Origin: Prevotella sp.
Lineage (GTDB): Bacteria > Bacteroidota > Bacteroidia > Bacteroidales > Bacteroidaceae
Length of the DNA stretch: 35,226 bases
Reading direction: 5' to 3'
Assembly (NCBI GenBank): GCA_020026195.1
Contig: JAHHQW010000023.1
Span: forward strand, 1-35,226
Under the pieces are notes generated by a model. It was not told where the DNA came from. It saw only the letters and a program-made list of their open reading frames with translations, and made no database searches. Positions 1 to 8,206 of this stretch are shown here, piece after piece. The first letter of the stretch is position 1; the number at the start of each line of letters is the position of its first letter. The position numbers and the translations under genes were made by a program.

Positions 1-153
1 CAAACCCATTGGCAGAGTTAAATATGCGCTGATTTAATTCCGCCAACGAGTTTAGATTATAAACAATAAGCATATTACTCGTTATATATAGGTATTTCGC
101 ACATTACAACATCTTTAGAACATACTTTTCTAATACAATTAGATATTTTTGTG

Positions 154-161
154 TATGTTTG
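154..161 (+). promoter_or_regulatory. Probable -7 promoter element for glutaminase
   Basis: TATGTTTG fits the Bacteroidetes -7 consensus TAnnTTTG. It lies 20 bases before the ATG at 182. No good TTTG is seen at the -33 position. The element overlaps the more upstream in-frame TTG at 149, which argues for the start at 182. Confidence 0.5.
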
Positions 162-181
162 CACACCAAACACAAAAAACA

Positions 182-1096
182 ATGGATTATAATCAGATAT
201 TAAAAGACATATACGAAGAGATACGCCCTTATGCTAAGAGGGGCAAACAGGCCGACTACATTCCGGCACTTGCACAGGTGAACCCTGACAAGTTCGGTAT
301 CTGCCTGCGTACAATCAACGGCGAGACTTACACTCTCGGAGACTCTGACGAGAGGTTCTCTATACAGAGTATCACCAAGGTTCTGTCACTTGCCATGTGT
401 CTGCACGTCGAAGGCAACGAGATATGGAAGCGTATGGGCAAGGAGCCTTCGGGTGCTGCCTTCAACTCTATCATTCAGCTTGAACTTGAACATGGTATTC
501 CACGTAATCCGTTCATCAATGCCGGAGCAATTGTTCAGGCGGACATTCTCATGTCGCACCTTGACAATCCAAAAGAGCAGTATATCTCTTTCATCCGCGA
601 CATTGCAAAATGCGACACGATAGACTATAACATGGAGGTTGCCAGGTCGGAAAGAAGCAAGGGATTCCTTAACGCAGCTATAGTAAACATGATGAAATAT
701 TACGGTAACATCGACAACGACATCGAAGATGTGCTCGAGTTTTATTTCATGATGTGCTCGGTAGAAATGAACTGCAAGGAACTTTCTCAGGCTTTCCTCG
801 CTTTTTCAAATCATAAGAGTCCTTTCGAATTTAACGGCGTGTCACTTACATCTTCGCAGGTTAAACGCATCAACGCCATAATGCAGACATGCGGTTTCTA
901 CGATGAGGCAGGTGAATTTGCCTATTACGTAGGATTACCTGGTAAGAGCGGTGTCGGCGGAGGTATTGCGGCAATACACCCATTGCAGTATTCGGTAGCA
1001 GTATGGAGTCCGCGTCTTAACGAGAAAGGCAACTCTGTGATGGGACTCAAAGCACTGGAACTTCTGACAACTAAAACTGCTGAATCTATATTCTAA
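182..1096 (+). CDS. glsA: Glutaminase A (L-glutamine amidohydrolase)
   Basis: Cytosolic glutaminase that converts glutamine to glutamate and ammonia; it belongs to the serine-dependent beta-lactamase-like family. Counting from the ATG at 182 gives 304 residues, close to the roughly 308-310 of E. coli YbaS and YneH. The catalytic SxxK motif is S63-I-T-K66 in the context FSIQSITKV. The conserved FINAGAI follows at about 111-117, and GLPGKSGVGGG near the C terminus is the usual family signature. The reading frame is open from a TTG at 149, but the probable -7 box overlaps that extension, so 182 is preferred. The TatD gene follows at once. In gut Bacteroidetes this enzyme is often tied to acid resistance, but no glutamate decarboxylase is visible here. 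Confidence 0.93.
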   Translation: MDYNQILKDIYEEIRPYAKRGKQADYIPALAQVNPDKFGICLRTINGETYTLGDSDERFSIQSITKVLSLAMCLHVEGNEIWKRMGKEPSGAAFNSIIQLELEHGIPRNPFINAGAIVQADILMSHLDNPKEQYISFIRDIAKCDTIDYNMEVARSERSKGFLNAAIVNMMKYYGNIDNDIEDVLEFYFMMCSVEMNCKELSQAFLAFSNHKSPFEFNGVSLTSSQVKRINAIMQTCGFYDEAGEFAYYVGLPGKSGVGGGIAAIHPLQYSVAVWSPRLNEKGNSVMGLKALELLTTKTAESIF

Positions 1097-1137
1097 TGCA
1101 TAATGCAAGTGCAGTAGAATACAGAAAAAGAGACAAA

Positions 1138-1920
1138 ATGATATATATAGATACACATACTCACGTAGACGGTCCGGAATTTGATGAAGACAGGGCACTC
1201 GTAATTCAGAGGGCGAAAGATGCAGGTGCAGGTAAACTGCTTATTCCTGCCATCGACCTGAAATCTATGGACACCGTACTCGCAACATGCAGCGAATATA
1301 AAGGATATGCATTCCCTATGGTTGGTCTGCATCCTGAAGAGGTCAGGGCAGATTACAAGGAAGTATTAGCACAGCTTCACAGATATCTCGAAGACGACAA
1401 TGATTTCATTGCCATCGGAGAAATAGGACTCGATTATTACTGGAGCAGAGAGTTTGAGAAAGAACAGCTCGAAGCCTTCGAGACACAGATAAAATGGTCG
1501 GTAGAGACACAGCTACCTGTTTCTATTCATTGCAGAAAGGCTCAGAACGAGATGATTAAGATTCTTAAGAAATACAAGGATGATCTGCCGGGCGGTGTGT
1601 TCCACTGCTTTACGGGTAATGAGATAGAAGCTGCCGAACTATTAGAGTTTCAGAACTTTGTACTCGGCATAGGCGGAGTGATAACATTTAAGAAATCTCA
1701 TCTGCCAGAAGTAATAAAGACTATTCCACTTGACAGAATAGTCTTGGAGACCGATGCTCCCTACATGGCTCCGGCACCAATGCGCGGAACACGTAACGAG
1801 AGCAGCTACATCCCTTATATTATAGAAAAGATTGCTTTGTCGCTGGGCATCACGATGGATGCCGTGGCACAGCAGACAACAGAAAACGCCGAAAGAGTAT
1901 TCTTTGGCAAAAACAGATAA
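1138..1920 (+). CDS. tatD: TatD-family metal-dependent deoxyribonuclease
   Basis: Metal-dependent hydrolase of the TatD family, a TIM-barrel 3'-5' DNase/RNase acting in the cytoplasm. The protein has 260 residues, normal for the family. Metal ligands are visible as H7 and H9 (DTHTH), E95 (GEIGLDYYW), H131 (IHCRKA), H156 (FHCFTG) and D206 (ETDAPYMAP). The frame is open from an ATG at 1096 that overlaps the glsA stop, but the family begins at MIYIDTHTH, so the ATG at 1138 is chosen. The RsmF-like gene starts three bases after the stop, so the two are probably co-transcribed. The exact substrate cannot be read from sequence. Confidence 0.92.
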   Translation: MIYIDTHTHVDGPEFDEDRALVIQRAKDAGAGKLLIPAIDLKSMDTVLATCSEYKGYAFPMVGLHPEEVRADYKEVLAQLHRYLEDDNDFIAIGEIGLDYYWSREFEKEQLEAFETQIKWSVETQLPVSIHCRKAQNEMIKILKKYKDDLPGGVFHCFTGNEIEAAELLEFQNFVLGIGGVITFKKSHLPEVIKTIPLDRIVLETDAPYMAPAPMRGTRNESSYIPYIIEKIALSLGITMDAVAQQTTENAERVFFGKNR

Positions 1921-1923
1921 TAA

Positions 1924-3276
1924 ATGAAACTTCCTGAACAATTTGAGACTTATACGAAACGTATAATGGGTGACGTACTGTGGGAGGCATATAAAAATGC
2001 TTTCGACGGTGATACTCCCGTAAGCATAAGAATCAACCCAGACAAATATAAAGACACACAGGACATTACTTCTTATTTCGACACAGAAGTGCCTTGGTGC
2101 AGGGGCGGTTTTTATCTCAAGGAACGTCCTTCGTTTACTGCCGACCCGCTATTTCATGCAGGCACATATTATGTACAGGAAGCCTCATCAATGTTTCTCG
2201 ACAAAGTGATACGTTCTTTTGTCAGCAAACCGGTGGTGATGCTCGACCTATGTGCAGCTCCCGGTGGTAAGTCAACACTTGCACGCACAGCCCTACCCAC
2301 GGGCAGTCTGCTGATGTGCAACGAACCCATGAAGCAGCGTGCCAACATCTTATCAGAGAACATAAAGAAATTTGGCTCGCCCAACGTCATAGTAACCAAT
2401 AACTTTCCGGCTGATTATCGTAAGTCGGGACTGATGTTCGATGTCATACTCACCGACGTTCCGTGTTCTGGCGAAGGTATGTTCCGCAAGGATGAAGGAG
2501 CTATCAGCGAATGGAGTGTGCAGAACGTTGATAACTGTAGAAAGAAACAGCGTGAGATTGTAGAAGATATATGGCAGTGTCTCAGGCCTGGCGGTATTCT
2601 CATCTATTCTACCTGCACATTTAATCTCGGAGAGGATGAAGATAACGTGAAATGGATTGCAGACGAATTAGGTGGAGGAATCCTCAAGGTGGACACCGAG
2701 GGATATGATAACATCACGGGCTGTCTTGCTAAGGACTTCGACATTCCTGTATATCGCTTTATTCCGGGTATGACACGAGGTGAAGGTTTATTCATGGCTG
2801 CAATAAGAAAGACTGACGGCGAGACCACAAAGGACAGGAAGAAGAAAGGCAGAGGACTGAAGAGTATAAAATATGATGACAGTCCGCTAAATGGTTCTTT
2901 CCGATACTTCGAGGCTGGCAACAAGATCGTAGCAGTACCCGAAGCTATTTGTGACATCTACGAGACAGCCTGCGAAACATTACATATTCTTCATGCCGGA
3001 GTATGCATCGGCGAACGTAAGGGAAAGGACGTAATACCCGACCAGTCGTTAGCTCTCTCCGTATCACTTAAAGAAAATGCTTTCCCACGTGCCGAAGTGA
3101 CCCGTGAGCGGGCTGTGGCTTATCTCTCGCGAGAAACAATAACGCTCCCGGCCGAAACTCCTAAGGGATTCGTACTGGTAACATACAGTAATATTCCGCT
3201 CGGATTTGTAAAGAACATAGGTAACAGGGTAAACAACCTCTACCCTGCCGAATGGAAAATCAGAAATTTAAAATGA
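1924..3276 (+). CDS. RsmF/YebU-like rRNA cytosine-C5 methyltransferase
   Basis: SAM-dependent RNA m5C methyltransferase of the NOL1/NOP2/Sun family, most like RsmF (YebU), which modifies 16S rRNA. SAM-binding motif I is DLCAAPGGKS at about 108-117. The two family cysteines are in DVPCSGEG (C181) and YSTCTF (C231), the usual pair for the covalent intermediate and product release. The first ~80 residues form the N-terminal RNA-binding region. The last ~150 residues, after a basic linker near 300-320, match the C-terminal part of RsmF-like proteins in position and length, perhaps PUA-like. At 450 residues it is of normal size. The target base is inferred from the family. thyA starts 9 bases downstream. 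Confidence 0.88.
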   Translation: MKLPEQFETYTKRIMGDVLWEAYKNAFDGDTPVSIRINPDKYKDTQDITSYFDTEVPWCRGGFYLKERPSFTADPLFHAGTYYVQEASSMFLDKVIRSFVSKPVVMLDLCAAPGGKSTLARTALPTGSLLMCNEPMKQRANILSENIKKFGSPNVIVTNNFPADYRKSGLMFDVILTDVPCSGEGMFRKDEGAISEWSVQNVDNCRKKQREIVEDIWQCLRPGGILIYSTCTFNLGEDEDNVKWIADELGGGILKVDTEGYDNITGCLAKDFDIPVYRFIPGMTRGEGLFMAAIRKTDGETTKDRKKKGRGLKSIKYDDSPLNGSFRYFEAGNKIVAVPEAICDIYETACETLHILHAGVCIGERKGKDVIPDQSLALSVSLKENAFPRAEVTRERAVAYLSRETITLPAETPKGFVLVTYSNIPLGFVKNIGNRVNNLYPAEWKIRNLK

Positions 3277-3285
3277 TAATATACG

Positions 3286-4080
3286 ATGAAACAATATCTC
3301 GATCTGCTTAATAAGATAATTACCGAAGGAACGAAGAAGGAGGATCGTACCGGAACGGGTACTCTCAGCATCTTCGGACATCAGATGCGTTTCAACATGG
3401 CTGACGGATTTCCTCTGCTCACCACCAAGAAACTCCATCTTAAGTCTATTATCTACGAACTGTTATGGTTCCTAAAAGGTGACACTAATGTGAAATACTT
3501 ACAGGAACATGGTGTGAGAATCTGGAACGAATGGGCTGACGAGAACGGAGAACTGGGGCCGGTATACGGACATCAGTGGCGTTCATGGCCTGATTACGAC
3601 GGAGGTTACATAGACCAGATACAGAATGTAGTGAACCAGATAAAGAACACTCCCGACTCACGCCGAATGATAGTTTCTGCATGGAATGTAGCCGATATCG
3701 ACTCAATGCACCTTCCTCCCTGTCACTGTCTGTTCCAGTTTTATGTAGCTAACGGCAAACTGAGTCTTCAGCTATATCAGCGCAGTGCCGACACGTTTTT
3801 AGGTGTTCCGTTCAACATTGCGTCTTATGCACTGCTTCTGCTCATGATGGCTCAGGTATGTAACCTTGAACCAGGCGAGTTCATTCACACTACAGGCGAC
3901 ACGCACATCTATCTGAACCACATAGAACAGGTTAAGGAACAGCTGACACGCACTCCGCGCGAACTTCCGAGAATGATTTTAAATCCCGACGTAAAAGACA
4001 TATTCAGTTTCGATTACGACGATTTCAAGTTAGAGAATTACAATCCCCTGCCACACATCGCAGGGAAAGTTTCAGTATAA
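3286..4080 (+). CDS. thyA: Thymidylate synthase
   Basis: Converts dUMP to dTMP using methylene-tetrahydrofolate as donor of both the one-carbon unit and the hydride, releasing dihydrofolate. The 264 residues equal the E. coli length. The catalytic cysteine is C146 in LPPCHCLFQFY. Other landmarks are EDRTGTGTLSIFG at about 19-31, LLWFLKGDTN at about 59-68, the phosphate-binding arginines in DSRRMIVSAWN, and YQRSADTFLGVPFNIASY. The dihydrofolate reductase gene follows 12 bases later, so the pair recycles the dihydrofolate made here. Both sit in the rightward run that begins with glsA. Confidence 0.98.
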   Translation: MKQYLDLLNKIITEGTKKEDRTGTGTLSIFGHQMRFNMADGFPLLTTKKLHLKSIIYELLWFLKGDTNVKYLQEHGVRIWNEWADENGELGPVYGHQWRSWPDYDGGYIDQIQNVVNQIKNTPDSRRMIVSAWNVADIDSMHLPPCHCLFQFYVANGKLSLQLYQRSADTFLGVPFNIASYALLLLMMAQVCNLEPGEFIHTTGDTHIYLNHIEQVKEQLTRTPRELPRMILNPDVKDIFSFDYDDFKLENYNPLPHIAGKVSV

Positions 4081-4092
4081 TAAATTACTTAC

Positions 4093-4578
4093 ATGACAAT
4101 CAACATCATAGCAGCCGTGGCTGAAAATCTCGCCATAGGATACAACAACCGTCTCATATACAGAATATCTGGCGACATGAAACGTTTTAAGTCGCTCACT
4201 ACAGGCAATACGGTAATCATGGGGCGCAAAACTTTCGAGTCATTACCGAAAGGTGCGCTTCCAAATCGTCGTAACATCGTTCTCAGCACTACAAAGAAAG
4301 ATTTTCCTGGTTGTGATACATACGGCTCGTTAAAAGAGGCTCTTGAGCATTGCGGTGCCGATGAGAATGTCTTTATCATGGGCGGTGCCTCGGTTTATAA
4401 AGAGGCTCTGGCATTTGCCGACCATCTGTACATCACAGAGATAAAGGCTACTCCAGAGAAGGCTGACGTTTTCTTCCCAGAATACAAGGAGGGCTGGAAA
4501 GAGTGTTTCAGAGAGGAGCACCAGAAGGACGAGAAGAACGAGGCCGACTTTGCTTTCGTGAATTACGAAAGACTATAG
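4093..4578 (+). CDS. folA: Dihydrofolate reductase
   Basis: NADPH-dependent reduction of dihydrofolate to tetrahydrofolate; the target of trimethoprim. The protein has 161 residues, typical of chromosomal type I enzymes. The N-terminal Met20-type loop reads AVAENLAIGYNNRLIY. The catalytic acid is D28 (RISGDMKRFK), equivalent to E. coli D27. VIMGRKTFESLPKGALPNRRNIVLS is the cofactor-binding region, and FIMGGASVYKEAL the glycine-rich segment. The MPW of the loop is replaced by a YNN sequence, within the variation seen in the family. It follows thyA in the same operon and appears to be the last gene; a hairpin-rich gap comes next. Confidence 0.96.
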   Translation: MTINIIAAVAENLAIGYNNRLIYRISGDMKRFKSLTTGNTVIMGRKTFESLPKGALPNRRNIVLSTTKKDFPGCDTYGSLKEALEHCGADENVFIMGGASVYKEALAFADHLYITEIKATPEKADVFFPEYKEGWKECFREEHQKDEKNEADFAFVNYERL

Positions 4579-4674
4579 GTCTTTTGTCTTTTTAGTGTTC
4601 ATCTAAAAATGTAATGAAGTGTTACAGTATTCTCTTTTCATCATTAACGTAGCACCGAACATTCACCGCCATGA

Positions 4675-4710
4675 AAATTTTATTCTGAATGGTTTATCAG
4701 AATAAAATTT
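4675..4710. repeat. Perfect 14-bp inverted repeat after folA
   Basis: AAATTTTATTCTGA at 4675-4688 is exactly complementary to TCAGAATAAAATTT at 4697-4710, with loop ATGGTTTA. It lies 97 bases after the folA stop. The 3' flank is CAGCCAGCAG rather than a T-run, so it is not a classical intrinsic terminator, although it could stabilise a transcript 3' end. Confidence 0.8.
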
Positions 4711-4745
4711 CAGCCAGCAGACATTAAGGCATAAACTTAATATTT

Positions 4746-4779
4746 TACCCATGCTGTTTAAGATAACACAGCATGGGTA
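4746..4779. repeat. Perfect 12-bp inverted repeat, second of a tandem pair
   Basis: TACCCATGCTGT at 4746-4757 pairs exactly with ACAGCATGGGTA at 4768-4779, with a 10-base loop. It begins 35 bases after the first hairpin and has unrelated arm sequence. The downstream AAGTTTTAGA gives only a short T-run (4 T), so termination here is possible but weak. Confidence 0.75.
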
Positions 4780-5248
4780 GAAGTTTTAGATACAATTACC
4801 GGATAACATACAGTAATCATACATTCATTTTGCAAAGAATCGTGCAGACTTATCTTTTTTAAAATTTATGCAGTATGATCGTGAGATTACTTTTCTTCTG
4901 TCTTTAGATTCTAAAATTTTCCCTCAAAAAAATTAAAGGAACTTTCGCCACCGTCGGAATGAGTTTGTTCCTTCGATGTTGTCGTAGGTATATAGTTGTT
5001 ATTACCCTTACAAATATATGTCTGAAACTTACATATACCAGAATATTGAATAATATCAAAATATCAGCATATCAAGATTTTTACTAAACAAAAACACATT
5101 ATTTCAGAGAAATTAGTATTACAATCACACATTTTCATTCTTTTATATTACATTTACGCAATTCTTTACATACTCCTAACATAATTATTTGTATATTCGC
5201 AATAACTCAATGTGATTAACTATTATCCAACTTTAAATACAAATGCTT

Positions 5249-7177
5249 ATGTTTAAGAAATTACTTTCAACTCTAACAGTTATGCTGTTTGTATTCGGAA
5301 TGAATGCAAACGCTCAGGATCTTCATAAGGCCAATTTGGGTAAAGTAACTCCTAAATTTGCAGGTAAAAACATAGTAACATCTAAGATTAATCTTGCAGA
5401 GTCTGAATTCTGGACAGGCTTCTGGGATGGTATTATTAACGAGTATACAGGTTTGGTCGGTGTACAGAAGATTCCTATGGATTACGCCTGTGCAATCAAA
5501 TATCCTGCAGGTGCTGCCATTACGGACGGAAAGACCATCGAAGGTATAAAGTTCTCTTTCCCTGATTCTAAGTACATCACAAACGTTAAGGTATTCATTG
5601 CGACAGAACTTCCACCCACTACTGATAAAGCAAATATTACCTGCCAGGACGTAATGGAAATCACAGATATTCTGAATACTAAAGATCAATTCAACGAAGT
5701 AAGATTCGAAAAACCTTACAAGGTTGATCCTTCAAAGCCCGTTTTCATTGGCTATTCATTCAGAGTGACGGATGGCAGCACAAATGCTGAAAATTATCCG
5801 ATCATGATACAGCAGGGTGAAGATAAGAAAGATGCAATGTGGTTGAATTTCGGTTCAAATCAATGGGAAGACTATTATGGAAGCGGATTCGGCGTTCTTG
5901 CAATACAAGTTCTTATGAGCGGTTCTTTTGAGGATAACAATGTCACCATTGCTCCAGACCTCGGATCTGTAACAGGTACAAAAGGCAGTTCTGATCTCCC
6001 CATCGTCGTTGAGAATTCAGGTATCAAGGGTATAGAAAGCATTACCGCAGAAGTTGACGTTAACGGCATCAAGACAGAAGTAGAGTCTAAGCCCGAAACT
6101 CCTATTAAGGGCATTGGTGACAAGTATGCTTTCACAGCTAAAATCAACACTCCAGAAGAGACAGGCGTCTTCGACTTTACTGTAAAAATCACAAAGATTA
6201 ACGGTCAGGTTCTTTCTAAAGACATTATCGGCAAAGGAAAGATGGTTATCTTAACAAGATTCGCAGCCCATAAGGTTCTATTCGAGGAATTTACAGGTAT
6301 GTGGTGCGGATGGTGTCCAAGAGGAATGGTTGCAATAGAGAAGATTAAGGATGTCTACAAAGACAAGGTCGTAATTATATCTGCGCACAAAGATGACGCA
6401 CTCTCATGTACAGACTACAATAAGATTATTAATTCTTTCGCTGCAGGTTTCCCAAGTGCATGTCTTGACAGAACTATCACAACTGATCCTTACGATGGAA
6501 CAGAATTTTCAAACTTCGGTATTAAGTTAGACATCGACAAATTACTTGCTACGATTCCCGTCGCAGAAATTGTTTCAAAACCTTTCCTCGAAGGTGATAT
6601 CTTAACTGCTAACGCAGAAGTAAACTTCCTCTACACGGGTGATGCTTCTAACTATGCTATCGGATATGTTCTTACACACGACGGTATGCAGGACGAAAGC
6701 TGGTCACAGGCAAACTACATCTCAGGTGATAACAGCTGGGTAGATTTAGATCCTCTGTTTGAGCCATGGGCAAAAGCTGGTGAAAATGTCAGCGGTGTAG
6801 TTTTTAACGAAGTTGCAATTACAGCTAACGGTATCAAATCTGGTATAGAAGGCTCTATCCCAGTAGAAGTAAAAGAAGAAACTCCTGTTATACACTCTGT
6901 AGAATTTGACCTCAGCAAACTGAATAACATTCAGAATAGAGAAAATCTGAATGTGGCAGTCATTCTCTTTGACACTAAGACCGGTGCCGTCGTAAACTCT
7001 GACATCATGTCTGTTAAGGGTGGTACAACAGGTATCGAAGAAATCGAAGACGAATGTGAAAACGTTATCGAGACAGCACGTTACACAGTTGACGGTCGCA
7101 GAATCATCACTCCTGAAAAGGGTTTGAACATCGTGAAGTACTCTGACGGAACTGTTAAGAAGATTATCGTTAAGTAA
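5249..7177 (+). CDS. Secreted Omp28-like protein with thioredoxin CxxC and C-terminal sorting tail
   Basis: Exported protein of about 642 residues. A signal peptide (FKKLLSTLTVMLFVFGMNANAQ) is followed by a beta-rich N-terminal region (to about 230), an Ig/CARDB-like segment (about 235-335) and a thioredoxin-fold region. The latter opens with VLFEEFTGMWCGWCPRGMVA, whose CGWC at about 353-356 is a redox-type CxxC; the layout recalls Omp28-related surface proteins. After GTTGIEEIEDE the tail (YTVDGRRI, GLNIVKYSDGTVKKIIVK) resembles type A T9SS sorting domains, implying surface display or secretion. An ATG at 5243 is also in frame; 5249 is preferred because FKK directly begins a normal signal peptide. 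A strong terminator follows. The substrate is unknown. Confidence 0.75.
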   Translation: MFKKLLSTLTVMLFVFGMNANAQDLHKANLGKVTPKFAGKNIVTSKINLAESEFWTGFWDGIINEYTGLVGVQKIPMDYACAIKYPAGAAITDGKTIEGIKFSFPDSKYITNVKVFIATELPPTTDKANITCQDVMEITDILNTKDQFNEVRFEKPYKVDPSKPVFIGYSFRVTDGSTNAENYPIMIQQGEDKKDAMWLNFGSNQWEDYYGSGFGVLAIQVLMSGSFEDNNVTIAPDLGSVTGTKGSSDLPIVVENSGIKGIESITAEVDVNGIKTEVESKPETPIKGIGDKYAFTAKINTPEETGVFDFTVKITKINGQVLSKDIIGKGKMVILTRFAAHKVLFEEFTGMWCGWCPRGMVAIEKIKDVYKDKVVIISAHKDDALSCTDYNKIINSFAAGFPSACLDRTITTDPYDGTEFSNFGIKLDIDKLLATIPVAEIVSKPFLEGDILTANAEVNFLYTGDASNYAIGYVLTHDGMQDESWSQANYISGDNSWVDLDPLFEPWAKAGENVSGVVFNEVAITANGIKSGIEGSIPVEVKEETPVIHSVEFDLSKLNNIQNRENLNVAVILFDTKTGAVVNSDIMSVKGGTTGIEEIEDECENVIETARYTVDGRRIITPEKGLNIVKYSDGTVKKIIVK

Positions 7178-7197
7178 TTAATTTTACGTAAAATTCT

Positions 7198-7226
7198 AAG
7201 GCGGACAGCATTGTCCGCCTTTTTTG
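7198..7226 (+). terminator. Intrinsic terminator
   Basis: AAGGCGGACA (7198-7207) pairs with TGTCCGCCTT (7212-7221) around a GCAT loop and runs into a T-tract. This is a textbook intrinsic terminator 20 bases after the Omp28-like gene. Confidence 0.93.
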
Positions 7227-7340
7227 TTTAAGACGTATCTCTATTACAAAGACACACATATATCACAAGCCGTCATGGAAAAAGTTTTAGCAGATATTAA
7301 AATATTTATATCATTCTTCGCCATTGCAATATAAAAACGT

Positions 7341-7348
7341 TATCTTTG
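7341..7348 (+). promoter_or_regulatory. Bacteroidetes -7 promoter element for the lipoprotein gene
   Basis: TATCTTTG matches TAnnTTTG exactly. TTCG at 7317-7320, 20 bases upstream, is an imperfect -33 element. The start codon is 63 bases beyond the box. Confidence 0.7.
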
Positions 7349-7410
7349 CCTTTAGTTTTCAAATATTCAACAACCAACTAACTGATAATTAAAAGAAAGG
7401 ATAACAAGAC

Positions 7411-8112
7411 ATGAAAAAAATTTTAGTATATTTGTTCATATTCTCACTTATCGTGACAGGCTGCGGAACACACACAGCACAGGGAGCTTACACAGGTTCT
7501 CAGGTGGGTTCGGTATTAGGTTCTGCCATAGGCGGACTTTCAAACGGATGGCGCGGTCGTGACGTCGGAACGATAGCCGGCCTTGTGGGCGGTGCAGTGG
7601 TAGGCGGTGCTATAGGTAATGCCTGCGACAAAGCTAAGACCAGAAAGATTGAAGCTAAAAGAGCGCCAGAACGCAACGACGACCATTACGACGATTCTTA
7701 CGTGCAGAACGACAGACGCATGCAGAACAACAGATACGAGAGTTCTATGTCGTCACGCGACATGGGCAGTGCCGAAATGCGTAACATCATGTTCTATGAT
7801 GCCGACGACAATGGTATATTATCGCCCGATGAAGACGCTGAAATCGTATTTGAAGTTTACAACAAAAGCGATGAAACGATATACAACGTGATACCAAAAG
7901 TTGAGCTTACGAACAAAGCAAAATATATAGAAATTTCAAGAACAAGAATCAACGAAAGTATAGAACCCGGCCATACAAAACGATTCACTTTTTACATTAA
8001 AACAGGCAGAAGACTTAAGAACGGCCGTGCAGCATTTTGTATATCAGTATGCAATTCATCTGACATATTATTAGCCCCAAAGACTGAATTTGAAGTAGAA
8101 ACAAGAAGATAA
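7411..8112 (+). CDS. Lipoprotein with glycine zipper, EF-hand loop and Ig-like domain
   Basis: Predicted lipoprotein of 233 residues. The lipobox is LIVTGC with the lipidated C18. Residues 25-70 form a glycine zipper (GSVLGSAIGG and GLVGGAVVGGAIGN), a membrane-associating module known from outer-membrane lipoproteins such as SlyB and Pcp. A charged, Asn/Asp/Arg-rich linker spans 75-120. Residues 130-141 (DADDNGILSPDE) satisfy the canonical EF-hand loop: D1, D3, N5, G6, L8 and E12. The rest (142-233) looks like an Ig/CARDB beta-sandwich with the pattern AEIVFEVYNKSDETIYNV. It is flanked by its own promoter and the metK promoter, so it is probably monocistronic. The function is unknown; calcium binding is an inference from the loop. 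Confidence 0.75.
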   Translation: MKKILVYLFIFSLIVTGCGTHTAQGAYTGSQVGSVLGSAIGGLSNGWRGRDVGTIAGLVGGAVVGGAIGNACDKAKTRKIEAKRAPERNDDHYDDSYVQNDRRMQNNRYESSMSSRDMGSAEMRNIMFYDADDNGILSPDEDAEIVFEVYNKSDETIYNVIPKVELTNKAKYIEISRTRINESIEPGHTKRFTFYIKTGRRLKNGRAAFCISVCNSSDILLAPKTEFEVETRR

Positions 8113-8114
8113 CG

Positions 8115-8144
8115 TTTGTATATTCAAAAAAATAGCTACCTTTG
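8115..8144 (+). promoter_or_regulatory. metK promoter (-33 TTTG and -7 TACCTTTG)
   Basis: TTTG at 8115-8118 and TACCTTTG at 8137-8144 are separated by 18 bases. The pair begins 3 bases after the stop of the lipoprotein gene and lies 62 bases before the metK ATG. No SAM riboswitch is visible between box and gene. Confidence 0.8.
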
Positions 8145-8206
8145 CAATCTTCAAGTAATCAGAAGACAAAGAGTATTAAGTTTTTAAAATAAAAAGAGGA
8201 AACTAT

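Larger units (their letters stand above)
4579..5242. other. Gene-free, hairpin-rich intergenic region
   Basis: No credible reading frame is seen in these 660 bases. The stretch is AT-rich and contains four inverted repeats: two long perfect ones (4675-4710 and 4746-4779) and two shorter ones (AAGGAAC/GTTCCTT at 4936-4942 and 4967-4973; TATATGT/ACATATA at 5015-5021 and 5031-5037). None is followed by a good U-tract. The last ~80 bases should carry the promoter of the next gene; TATATTCG at 5192-5199 is a one-mismatch -7 candidate. Confidence 0.6.

Noticed and set aside
1..37. Possible 3' end of an upstream gene (frames ending ...RVKYALI or ...AELNMR)
   Set aside because: Two different frames both give short plausible tails; with fewer than 13 codons neither can be chosen.
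8145..8206. SAM riboswitch ahead of metK
   Set aside because: The 62 bases between promoter and start show no SAM aptamer signature.
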